NCBI GenBank assembly: GCA_002205965.3
Contig: NADL03000631.1
Coordinates: 698,129-762,128 of the forward strand
DNA from: Kappaphycus alvarezii
Taxonomy: Eukaryota; Rhodophyta; Florideophyceae; Gigartinales; Solieriaceae
DNA length: 64,000 nucleotides
Direction of reading: 5' to 3'
Part shown: positions 9,972 through 19,930 of the stretch, piece after piece
Layout: each line of letters starts with the position of its first letter
Position numbering within the stretch: position 1 is the first letter of the stretch
The notes under the pieces: generated by a model
What the model saw: the letters and a program-made list of their open reading frames with translations, nothing else
Database searches by the model: none
What the model was told of the DNA's origin: nothing
Position numbers and translations under genes: made by a program

Positions 9972-11985
9972 CTTGCACCTTCACAAGCACAATTCCTGGC
10001 GTTAACGGCGAAGAAGTCGCGCTCGTGGAAAATAGTGTTGCGATGAGCGTCAGCGGAGTCGAAGGCTTACGGTTGGGCTGAGATGCTGGGTTGCGGCAGG
10101 GCCGGAGGTAGATGAATGAGGAGATCTGGAAGAGACGGATCGAGGTCGGTTTGTGGGCGATTCAAGTTTTACGGCCAAAATATAACATGGATATTTCGTC
10201 CATGGATATTTCGTCCAATGAAATTTTAGTACCCCACTTCTTTTTCATGATTATTGTTATTATTCTTACGCAAATTGAAAAGTAAGGAAATTGGTCGAAA
10301 ATTGCGAGCAGAGTTTTCAAATCTTCTAGAGTTGAACTGTAATGCTAAAAGTTTACAGTAAGCTGATGCTGAGTGACATTTTTAACTGAGGATCAAGGCT
10401 AACCAAATGCGTCCAACAGACCTTGTTCAAAACTGTGTTCTCGAGGGTACCAAGGACTTCAACAAGGAAAATTGGGGAATAGTTTATTGGAGCTAATTCT
10501 CTGCGATATTGTGAGATCCCTGAAAACAAAAAGTTGAACTCAGAGTACGGTATATCTCAAAATAGGCATGACAAACTTTACTTCAATGGGGACTGTATTT
10601 ATCGTGTTCACTGCAGGTCCAACTACACGGCTAACAACTGATCGGATGTTCCACATCGGTCACGTGCAGTGGGGCTCGCGACAGAATCGACATTGCAATA
10701 GGAGACCACAGTCCGCAACTTATGCGCTGATAAAGACGTTTGCGGATCACCCCTGTGGTTGTGCTAAACTTCTCTGCGACACACGGGATATACTCCTCGA
10801 GAAACAAAATGGAGCCATGCCATTTTGTGATTCTGTAGCATTTATAACGCAAATTGATCCGAGACGAGACCACTGCTGCCTCCAAACACAGACTTTTGCT
10901 TTTCTTTACCAAAATACTAGGTAGGTACCACATGGAAAGACTTTTAACACTGTGTGCGTTAGGGAACAGCGTCGATGAGGCTAGTGGCAAGGAAAATGTA
11001 GTGAGTGCTTGAGATATCGGGGAATCCGTGGCCACTCTCAGCGGGCGACCGGCTGGGCCTCAGCATCGGGCGAGATGTCGATTCGATTGAAACGGCCATA
11101 TGCTGCCATTCGGTTCCCCTGGAAGAGAAGGACGAACGCTTGGACGAGACGCGGGGAAAAAACTGAAACAGGTTTCGCATCTTACAAGCGGAGGCCGTCG
11201 CATGTTGCACGTTGAAACTGGTTCGCGCGTCCAGATTACAGCACAGAAAGAGCCAAGTTTAGCTCCTCAAGGGATGAGATTAACCCGCAGTGGCCAACGT
11301 TCATTTAAAAGAGGCAAAAATTAAGCCGATGAGTAGCATTTGCGAAGCAATAGCTGAGATGAAGAAGCCATCACAGCTTTCATTGCATGAACCAGAAAGC
11401 ACACCGAGAATTACATGTGCTGTCCAAAGTTCGGATGCGCGATCGACATTTACATTAATTCCACCTGCAAACCCTTATGGTAATAACCTGTATTCATAGT
11501 AGTGAATCCTGTAAAACCCAAAAAAGCTTCACTAGCTTGCTAGAGGAGCTCCGCAACTGCGACAGGGGATGTACTAAATCCAGTACATGTAGGCCGCCCT
11601 GTCAATGTAAACAGGACATGAGGCTACCAAACAACAGAACTTTGACAGTTGCAGTTCTTTTACTTTCTACCGCCTTCGTGGTAACTTCTACGTAGCACTT
11701 TACTGATATAGGCGCCCATCGTGTGGGCCGAAAAGAACTCTATGGAAACTCAAGACAGTAATTCATCGGAGAACCGTAGTAAAACTATATCACATGCAGC
11801 AGTGACCGTATGGAACGGTCGCAAAAGCTGCGCAGGAATCTGTACCTCTTTCTCACGCACAGTGTCATTCAAGCCACGGAAAATTCAACCAACGACCAGG
11901 TCTGTCTCAGATGCAGAGTTCGCATGAACGGCGAGTAAATACTTTGCAAGTACTGTGGTGTACGACAGTCGGACACTTCGGTATC
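9972..11985. other. 2-kb intergenic region, no supported gene
   Basis: Short open frames occur on both strands but none shows a family motif or coherent composition. The segment between the 5' end of the Sey1-like gene and the 3' end of the mannosyltransferase holds a 15-base exact tandem duplication (10186-10215). Nothing else is recognised. Confidence 0.5.
10186..10215. repeat. Exact 15-base tandem duplication
   Basis: CATGGATATTTCGTC occurs twice head to tail without mismatch, 215 bases upstream of the Sey1-like start codon. Confidence 0.9.
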
Positions 11986-13777
11986 TCAGTTCCATCTTGG
12001 CAGCCATCTTCTTGCGTCATGTTGCTGTTTTGTGAGCGGAAAGCCGTACACCCAAGGAGACCAGTACAAAAATGCCGCCCCGATCGCTGTTATAGTGAAG
12101 AGCACGGATACAGCCCTTAACTTTGGCGGAAGAAAGTCAAATACTACGGCAGTCAGCAACTGTCCGTAGAACAATCCTGGCATATAATGGTAGATGAACG
12201 CGGCTCTGTCAACGAGAATGTACGGCAGTAAGTTGCATAACCATCCAGACAGTAGAAAGATCCCATTGTTTCGGTTCCACGACAGCCCTGCGACCCGAGA
12301 GCGGACACCTATAGACTGCCTGTATCGAATTGTCAACATAAGAAGCACGGCGAAGACCATTACGCATAGCAGTGTCAAGTATATGACCACTGGATTGCCT
12401 AGCAAATATATTTGCTGCTTCTTTTCCGTTCCGTCGATTGTTTCCTTCTTCACATAGTATAAAACTCCTCGCCAGTTAACGATCCAATGGTACCAGTCAG
12501 ACTCCCATGAGTGCCGCTTTTTAATGCTCGCGTTGCTTGAAATCATCCTTGAATTCAAGTACAGGAATAACCTCAAAAAGGATCGCCGCTTTGCTTGGGG
12601 TCATAGTGGTCTCCGCCAACAAGGGTTTTCTTAAAGCTCATGGGCATAAAGTTATCGTACTTCCCTCCAGTTTCCCACAGAACCTTGAACATAATATAAA
12701 ATGATGCAACGTAGACGGATAATCCACTTAAAGCTGCAGAGACACACTCCCAAAAAGTTAAGGGCAAGGCAAGGAAATGCAGACCAAAGAAAGATATGAC
12801 GGCTATTAAACCTGGAGTAGCAAGGGCTGTGTGCTTAATTGACAGTGCAGCCCCGGAAACTAGGCCGGTTAGAAGAAGCAATGCAGCTCGTTTTCTTGTT
12901 CCGTGGTGGGTCTCCCAAAGAAGAAGGGCAAGATACAGGGAGAGTTGACAAAAGAATAGGAGCTGCGAGTCCATTAAAATCAAGCGACCCTCGATAAGCC
13001 CTAAAAAGTCGAAGAGAACTGATGTCGTCGCCAGCACGCTGCTAATCGGCGAAATACGCATTCGTCGTGCGATGAGATACGTTAGTGGGACCGTGGCCAC
13101 ACTAAATGTGGCAGAGATACCCCGAACTATGGCGTATTTAACGCCCGCAGGATACTCATTGCCAATCTTTTCAATGACGAAAGTCGGATCAGGTCGATAG
13201 CCAAGGATGTAACTGCAGTAAGCGAGCACGAGCTTGCCAAGAGGTGGGTGGATGTCAAAAACCCTGCAAATAGTTTGAACTCAGTTCGGTGATTTGTTAG
13301 CGGTGAACGAATAAGAGGCAGACTGAGGCAATATTACGAGTCTGATTTGGGATCACTTACAAACATGTCGTAGGACTCGATCGGTGAACTTTGAAAAATG
13401 CAGCTCATCGAAAACAACACTGTTAGGAAAAAGGGAAACTCAATGATGTTAGATATCAATGCGACATGTAAAATCTAAATTAGTCGATCTAATTGCGGTG
13501 GAAGCACGAGGACATACGCTGGGGGCAGATGAAGGCGATAAAATCTAGTCGCAATTGCCAAAATCGCAAACACAACCGGAATAACTGTGTCTGATTTCAA
13601 CTTGACCAGTGGTTGTCCATAGATTTGTTCCTTCCCCTTGAGAGCCCCGTTGCCGGACTTGGCAGTTTCAGAACGCCTTATGGGTGCAGAGTCTGGATTT
13701 GTTGATCGACGCCGTTGGAGTTTCCCCTTGTAAACGATTACCTCCCGACCGAATTCATCCGACGTGGAACACAACAC
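11986..13777 (-). CDS. Protein O-mannosyltransferase (GT39) without MIR domains
   Basis: ER membrane enzyme that transfers mannose from dolichyl-phosphate mannose to Ser/Thr. The basic amino terminus is followed by the first membrane segment (VIPVVFAILAIATRFYRL). Two introns of 98 and 97 bases (13420-13517 and 13264-13360, GT-AG) join LPPA to VVFDELHFSKF, with the catalytic Asp-Glu pair, and then to VFDIHPPLGKL. A membrane-rich core follows (GRLILMDSQL, KHTALATPGL). The loop that normally carries three MIR domains is only about 60 residues (ISSNASIKKRHSWESDWYHW). The C-terminal membrane part includes YLLGNPVV, LLPYILVDRAAFIYHYMPGL and the family-typical ending DARRWLPRWN. One missing T near 12576 shifts the frame. 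The 5' end is uncertain because no ATG lies in the first exon as seen; an upstream exon is possible. Lack of MIR recalls prokaryotic-type enzymes. Confidence 0.88.
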
Positions 13778-14035
13778 TCAGTATTTTTCAGGAAACGTTC
13801 CAATTGCCAACAAATTGAAGAATCACCTTTCAGTAGTTAGAAGGGTAGCCTTTGAGTGGGACCCTGACAACGTGCGATGTAGAAATTCACAAGGAACCAG
13901 ATCGCAAAGATCCTATTAGTGAAAAACGCCGCCTTTTCTGCTGTTTGCGAAGAGGACTGGAATCGAAGGTGACAGGTTTTCAGGATTCAAGAGATTGACG
14001 AGTTCGGGACTTGAAGATTGAACAACATTGATTTT

Positions 14036-14092
14036 GTACTGTACTGTACTGTACTGTACAGTACTGTACCGTACAGTATTGTACCGCACAGT
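14036..14092. repeat. GTACTGTAC array 1
   Basis: Four to five tandem TACTG units running into variant TACAG/TACCG units. The two halves are partly complementary, so the array can fold back. Confidence 0.9.
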
Positions 14093-14155
14093 GGCAGTGG
14101 CCATTGATGTTGACATCAACATGATTCCATTGTGTGGTACACTGCCTCTTACGGT

Positions 14156-14189
14156 ATACTGTACTGTACTGTACAGTACAGTACAGTAT
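14156..14189. repeat. GTACTGTAC array 2, perfect 34-base palindrome
   Basis: Three TACTG units followed by three TACAG units form an exact inverted repeat with no spacer, from A at 14156 to T at 14189. It lies 64 bases after array 1. Confidence 0.93.
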
Positions 14190-17100
14190 CGCTTACATTT
14201 ATATACCGCGCCCGGATTCCTACGCGACCCAGGTTGCCAGTGGCGCTGCAGACCTGGCGGCTAGCGACAAGGTTACAACACTGGAAGGCAACCTTGCCCG
14301 ACGCCTCCCCGCTCCCTCAGTCACCCATCGTCTGCGCCAACCACGCCCAACATCACGTTTCCATCCCTGGCGTTTGATTCCCTGGGCTCCCGTTCTCTTG
14401 GTACCATAGGTGTCACTGAGGAGTTAGTTCCGCGGATCGCGTCCATGTGTCACTCAACACCCGGTGTTTCCCGCCGCCATATCTACTAGCGACTGACTTG
14501 CACCCTATGGTCATCCATCGCTCAGGCTATCATCTCACGGGCCCCCACACGCATGGACGACGAGGTACATCGGGTTAGGTCTTAGCTGAATAGTTAGACC
14601 GTGCGCAATCCCCAGTAAAAACTGAATGCATAAAACTTCATCTTTTTCTCGTCGAGCTTGTCCTGCACTGGACCCGTAGTAATCATACCGTAAAACTGGA
14701 GAGTGACTGCACTGCGCACGAAAGGCTAGATTACAAATAATCCTGCGTTTTCGACAAAGAGGAATTCCGTTTTCTCCTGTGCATCTGTTATTACGAAACC
14801 GGTCCTCTCCGCTAATTCCTGTTCCATTCATCCCGAGATCCATTATTGACATATCCTTTTACAAACCTATTGACCTACCTTTTCTATCAACAATAAAGAA
14901 ATCCCATAGTCCTTTTCCTTTATGAATCCAAATGCACTGTACGACTCGATGTTCCATTTTGTGTTTGAAGATTTGGTCTTCCTTTTTCAAAAACATATAT
15001 TTCGACTCGCGATCCCCTTCATGCTCCAAATTCAGTTCCGATATTTCGGCCAGTAGATTTTTATTACTGCCTGAATGCACGCAAATTGAAAGCTGCAATG
15101 TTACGTCGCTTCTTTTCTTTCGCGCAAGGCCGTGAAACTTTTCGAAGACATCGCCCTATTCAGTTTTGATATCAACGTCGTTAAAGCAACATTACAGCCA
15201 TCACTTACCCCATCGGCTCACCCTCCTTTTCCCTCAACATGACCAACCTCCGCCCGTCCCTTACAATCGCCAAGGGCATCCAAACCCCGCCGTCCCAACG
15301 CCCTGGCCCTGATGGCCAATTCGCCAACCGACAACGAAGAATACAATAGAAGTAGGACCGGGAACGCATTGGGTAGTGGGACCACCGTCATTATTTTGAG
15401 GAGGCGGAGGAGGTAGGGGTGGAGGAAGAGGAAGAGCAGGTAGGAGGGATCGGAAGATGAGGAGGATTGTGTTGACCCATGGGAGCCACTGGTGTTCAAC
15501 TGTGGGGAAGCTGCTGTGGAGGAAAGAGGGAAGAGTGAGGGAGTCACCATAATTAAGGACTATTATGTTGGGGATGAAGCGTAGCTTGAGGTTTTTGAGG
15601 AGTGGTTAGAATATCTTGATATTTTTGAAGTAGCCATCTGCCATTCTGGTCGTTCGACGTAATTCGTAGGGACTGCATTGTATGGATATTTTGGGGGAAT
15701 TGTTTGGCTCTGATCTCAAGAACAAGATTTGGAGGAAGAAATATATTATTTATCCTAGTATATCTACTTTTATTCTTTCTAGTCCACGCGATTCCCTTTA
15801 ATGAATTTTATGGTTTCAGTATGTTTGGTTTGAGACTGCAGGGTAGAAAAAAAAGAATATATTGTATGGGGAAACTCTAGGAGAGCAAAAGAAAGTTGGC
15901 AGACAACTTCAATTGCAGATTCGAGTAGTCCAGAAGTTGAAAGTCAACTTACACCCTAATAAAATTTCTTCAACCCTATTCCCTGAGAATAGTTGGTAGA
16001 AATTGCCCCTTCTTTACTCCCTTGTATCCTCAAGTATCAGAATAAAATTAAGCGCAAAAGGCGTTAAAAAAAGTTTTGTGCCATCTGTTGAATGCGTGAT
16101 CATCGAATCTCGATGATTATCGAACCCTCCTTCGCAATCTACTATATGCTTGTAAGATCATAAGCTAATCTTCAAGAAAGGTTGAGTTTTATTGTACCTT
16201 GTAACAAATTAATTTTTTCATTTAACAGACCGCAACTTTTCAAACGTAGAAATGTTCTGCGCTCTTGAAGGGCAAACTAAGAATGGAACGGAACCTATTA
16301 ATTTGCATTTGATCCACAAATGGGAAGGTATAAAGAAATACGCATTCAAAAAGTGAGAATAGATCCCCCAACCACTAATCACGATGTTTTCAGAGAGAAG
16401 GAAAAACAGTTACAAAGAAAATCGTCAAATCACTCAAATCATCTCTGTAAAAAATGGAAGACCGTTCAGATCGTGGTAACCTCAGACGATGCCAGTTCCA
16501 AGACATTTAAAACGAACTTAAGAACAATGAACTAAACCATCCCCAAGCCATTAAATAGAACTAAGTCTCAGTAGAAAATGAAGAATAATATTAAATAAAA
16601 TAAACGATTTCTTCATGCTTTTTGATGAATTAAATCCATTTATACAAGGTGATGATTCCCAAAATGTCATCACCGAAGAACTGTCCATCTGATAGTTCTC
16701 AAAGGTTGGAGTTCTTAGCATTGAAAACACCTTTAAATATATACATTTTTTCTGTATGAACTTGACCTAGTCCTCCCAACTTACTATCCAGGAACCAATC
16801 TCAATATGATTCGAATAGTTTACGCAATCTGTACGGAAAACGATTTTCGTGAAGAGGTCGATGCCTCACTTTCCCTTCATAATGCTAATAGGAACGGAAA
16901 TATTTAAATGGACACTAAATAATCATAAAAACGAAATATAGACTCCCGCTAGTCAAAATTACGATCAGAAACATCATTATACACATAAAAATATTTGACT
17001 TTTAGTCCTAAAACATTCTTTTCTAAACAGACATATTATCGATGTCTAACTGACATAACGGAAAGATAGAGAATATAGGGGCTAAGCAAATTGTAATTGA

Positions 17101-18027
17101 AATAATCGCAAAAATGCCAGCATTGAGGAATGTATATAACACGCAAATAAATTAATGCAGCTATTCTACTGTATTAGCTCGAATAATTTGTACAAGTGCT
17201 CCCTTTTCCCAAATTCTTCTTGTCCCGATTCTCAATTTCGAACTACCAACTGTTGGACAGGAAGATTTAAATTGTTCGTAATAAATGTTTTATTGATTGA
17301 ATCGCACATTATTGAATGTTTTGAAGGCGCCGGGGTATTTTGCAGTATGAATACACCCTCGAAAATCTTTTTCTTTGCTTAATCGTATTGCAATGAGCCA
17401 GTATTAAAAATAGTCGTTTTTCCAAAGTTTAAAAACTATTGGTAATTAAGTAAAATAGAGTATTGAATTTTGTATAAATTTTGAGTGGAATTTTGATTCC
17501 AAGGATTCACGGACGTTATTGATCATGTTATCAATACCAATGCCAGCGAAAGCTTACAATCAGCACCACAAACAGAACTGACTACTACACGGATTTTATG
17601 AGTTATATAGGTTAAAAAGTTACAAGTTCCAGCCTCATCAGTGAGCAAAATAATGTAGCCCAATTGAGATGGATTTTTATGGTTGTTTGGGAGTAATAAC
17701 CCATAATAAAAATGTTTAAAGAATTTTCTTCTAACTTTTTTTCAAGGAAAAGTTATGATTTTTTCTAAGCATTCCGTTCAAATGTTTTCAGCTGACTGGC
17801 TATTTTATCTAAGAACTTCGGGTCAGCTACTTTCGCAGCCATGTTCACGGCACAGCATATATCAGGATTCATATGTGTTGAAAACGCCAATCTATGCCTT
17901 GAATATGAAGTAAGAAAGGAACAATACATTGAGAGAATGCATAATTAATTAGCATACTGTTCCTGACTTCGCTCGAAACCCTAGTCGGGTTTTCTCACAC
18001 TTGCTAATGCAAATACAGAAATGATTA

Positions 18028-18085
18028 TATAAACCTCTAAAGGTTTATACATGAAGGTTTATATAAAACTCGAAAGGTTTATATA
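18028..18085. repeat. Hairpin with repeated AGGTTTATA arm
   Basis: TATAAACCT and AGGTTTATA form a perfect 9-base stem with a 4-base loop (18028-18049). The arm AGGTTTATA then recurs twice more downstream (about 18055 and 18076). Possible remnant of a small inverted-repeat element. Confidence 0.6.
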
Positions 18086-18307
18086 GAGAGTGCGGGAGGG
18101 GGATTTGTTGACACTGTATTTGCAGGTGCATGATCGTCTCTATATCTGCTCTTGACATTTGGAGCGATTTATTTTGTAAATACGATTGTAAAGTAAGCTT
18201 TTCATGGTTGGAAATTTCGTCAAAATTTCAGATACGAGTAAAGATGGAAACGTTCCTTTTGAATTCGTCGCATCGTTTAGAGCCTTAACTATAAACCTTA
18301 ATGATAA

Positions 18308-18691
18308 TTAAATTTCAACATTAGTCTCTGAATAGTGAATCTTCCGGTAGATACGGCACAGCTGATCATGAAATCGGTCACTTGATCCAATATTTATGTC
18401 TTTCGATTCAAGCAAGACTGAGTTTGATAAAATTTGAGTTTCATAGCTCGTTCCACACTTTGGCGACAAATTGGGGTCTATACTAATGGGTTCCAGCACA
18501 TAATGTAAAATGCGACTCCGGAGAGTAAGGTCTGTGTCCACGATCGACGACACATGTAGATTTATCTGACCCTCATTCCTATAAATTTTAATGGTCAAAT
18601 TGAGAGGAATAAAATGAGCTGGCTCTAAATTAGTGGTGATTTTGTTTTCCAAAATTTTCTTTGCTAAAAAGGCCAAGAGAACAGGAATCAT
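18308..18691 (-). CDS. Hypothetical 127-residue open frame in AT-rich desert
   Basis: An uninterrupted frame with ATG at 18691 (MIPVLLAFLAKKILENKI) has a hydrophobic amino terminus that could be a signal or anchor segment, followed by a mixed, soluble-looking region (LNLTIKIYRNEGQINLHV). It is the longest frame in about 5 kb of very AT-rich DNA, where frames of this length are still possible by chance. No family recognised. Listed as weakly supported. Confidence 0.2.
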   Translation of the reverse strand: MIPVLLAFLAKKILENKITTNLEPAHFIPLNLTIKIYRNEGQINLHVSSIVDTDLTLRSRILHYVLEPISIDPNLSPKCGTSYETQILSNSVLLESKDINIGSSDRFHDQLCRIYRKIHYSETNVEI

Positions 18692-19930
18692 TACAAGGAC
18701 TGAACATATTCAAATTTTTGCCTTTCTGAACAACAATGAGGTGGTTTCTGGGGAGTGAGCTTGGATATTTCATCGTGGATGTTCCGGACCGTGTCGTTTT
18801 ATTACTCGTAGAAGAAATATAATGGCTGACAAGACTGTTAAACGATAGGTATCAATTCCATTTTGCATGTGGAGACTGAGCTATACAACTTTCCAGCGTT
18901 TTTCGCGCTTAACAATATTACTAATTCGAACCTTTTACATTTGTAAAATAAAATTCCTTTTCATTTCCTGTAAGGGGATCATGGAGGTACTTGAGCTTTT
19001 GCTCTTCACTAAGCATGTAGCCTTACCATGCATATTTGTACCATAATAGAATTTCTAACATTCAGTTAGGTTACTAGAAAATTTCTTATTTTATTCAATG
19101 AAGCACATGGAAATTTAGTGTGAGTTCTTTTCTTCCAACGTTTTGGAGGACTGGCTTGACACTGGAGTTAAAATTATAAGTTTGAGCTGATCTTACAGAG
19201 GATCGAGTTAGTGACGAAGGAGAATTGAAATGAGAACAAATTCGGGCCGATTATTTGTCGGATTCACCATTTGGAAAGCATTTGGCGCAAAAATCCTCGA
19301 AAAAACAGTGGCATAATGGCTAACGGTTGGCAAATTGCTTCTGGAATGGAATAAAATATAATTGGAAATGCTGAATGAGTCTTCCAGAATCCGTCCCTAG
19401 AGGAGTATAGGGAAAGGAAAGCCCTTAAGTAGGCAATCACTTGGTTTTTCACTAGAAGGGGAACTATCCTAAACAGAACCGTCGACGAAGTCGACAAGAG
19501 ACTGCTGAATTTCTATGTTCTTCTGAAACATTGACGTGGAAAGCATCTGTAACTAACCCGTTTTCAAGTTTGAATTAAAGTTGATTTAATGCCTTGAAAT
19601 TTTATGATTTCCGGTATCTTTTTTTGAGAGTTTGCTTAATGGTTTTACTCGTTCTTTGCCTTCGAATCTCACTGAGCTTTTTTATTCTACTTTTTTAAGT
19701 GTTCGATTCTCTTTTTCTCATTTTCACTTTTTATTTTCAATTATTTGATTTTACTGAAACCTTGGGATAGTTTCAGCAGATAGATGGCTCTGGAGATGCG
19801 ACTGTGTGAAATTTTGGTATTCATCGGTGTCATTCTTCCGCGCACAAACTCATCGACTCTCTCACCTATGTAATTATTGTAACTCTGCGGTCTCATTCGA
19901 ACCTACTAGTGCACTGCACAGCAACAACTC

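Larger units (their letters stand above)
13778..14860. other. Intergenic region with GTACTGTAC hairpins
   Basis: Contains two arrays described separately. The stretch 14205-14480 has higher GC and a coding-like composition (for example TIGVTEELVPRI on the plus strand) but no family is recognised and it is broken, so no gene is called. Confidence 0.45.
14861..19930. other. AT-rich gene desert
   Basis: About 5 kb of low-GC sequence with short random open frames. Around 15390-15560 there is a GA-rich plus-strand tract rich in GAGGAGG words. I see no conserved domain, RNA gene or intact transposon here. One 127-codon minus-strand frame and a repeated small hairpin are listed separately. Confidence 0.6.

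Noticed and set aside
10568-10924. 118-codon plus-strand frame
   Set aside because: No domain or composition signal, overlapped by an equally long opposite frame; probably chance.
11986-13777. Bacterial contaminant carrying a MIR-less mannosyltransferase
   Set aside because: Two short GT-AG introns rejoin the conserved motifs exactly, and eukaryotic genes flank it on the same sequence.
14036-14189. CRISPR-like array
   Set aside because: Units are 5 bases with no spacers, and the organism is eukaryotic.
13916-14264. Open frames reading Tyr-Ser-Thr-Val-Gln repeats on both strands
   Set aside because: They are translations of the GTACTGTAC arrays, not genes.
14205-14480. Coding exon near 14.2-14.5 kb
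   Set aside because: Composition looks coding, but no family, start or consistent frame could be supported.
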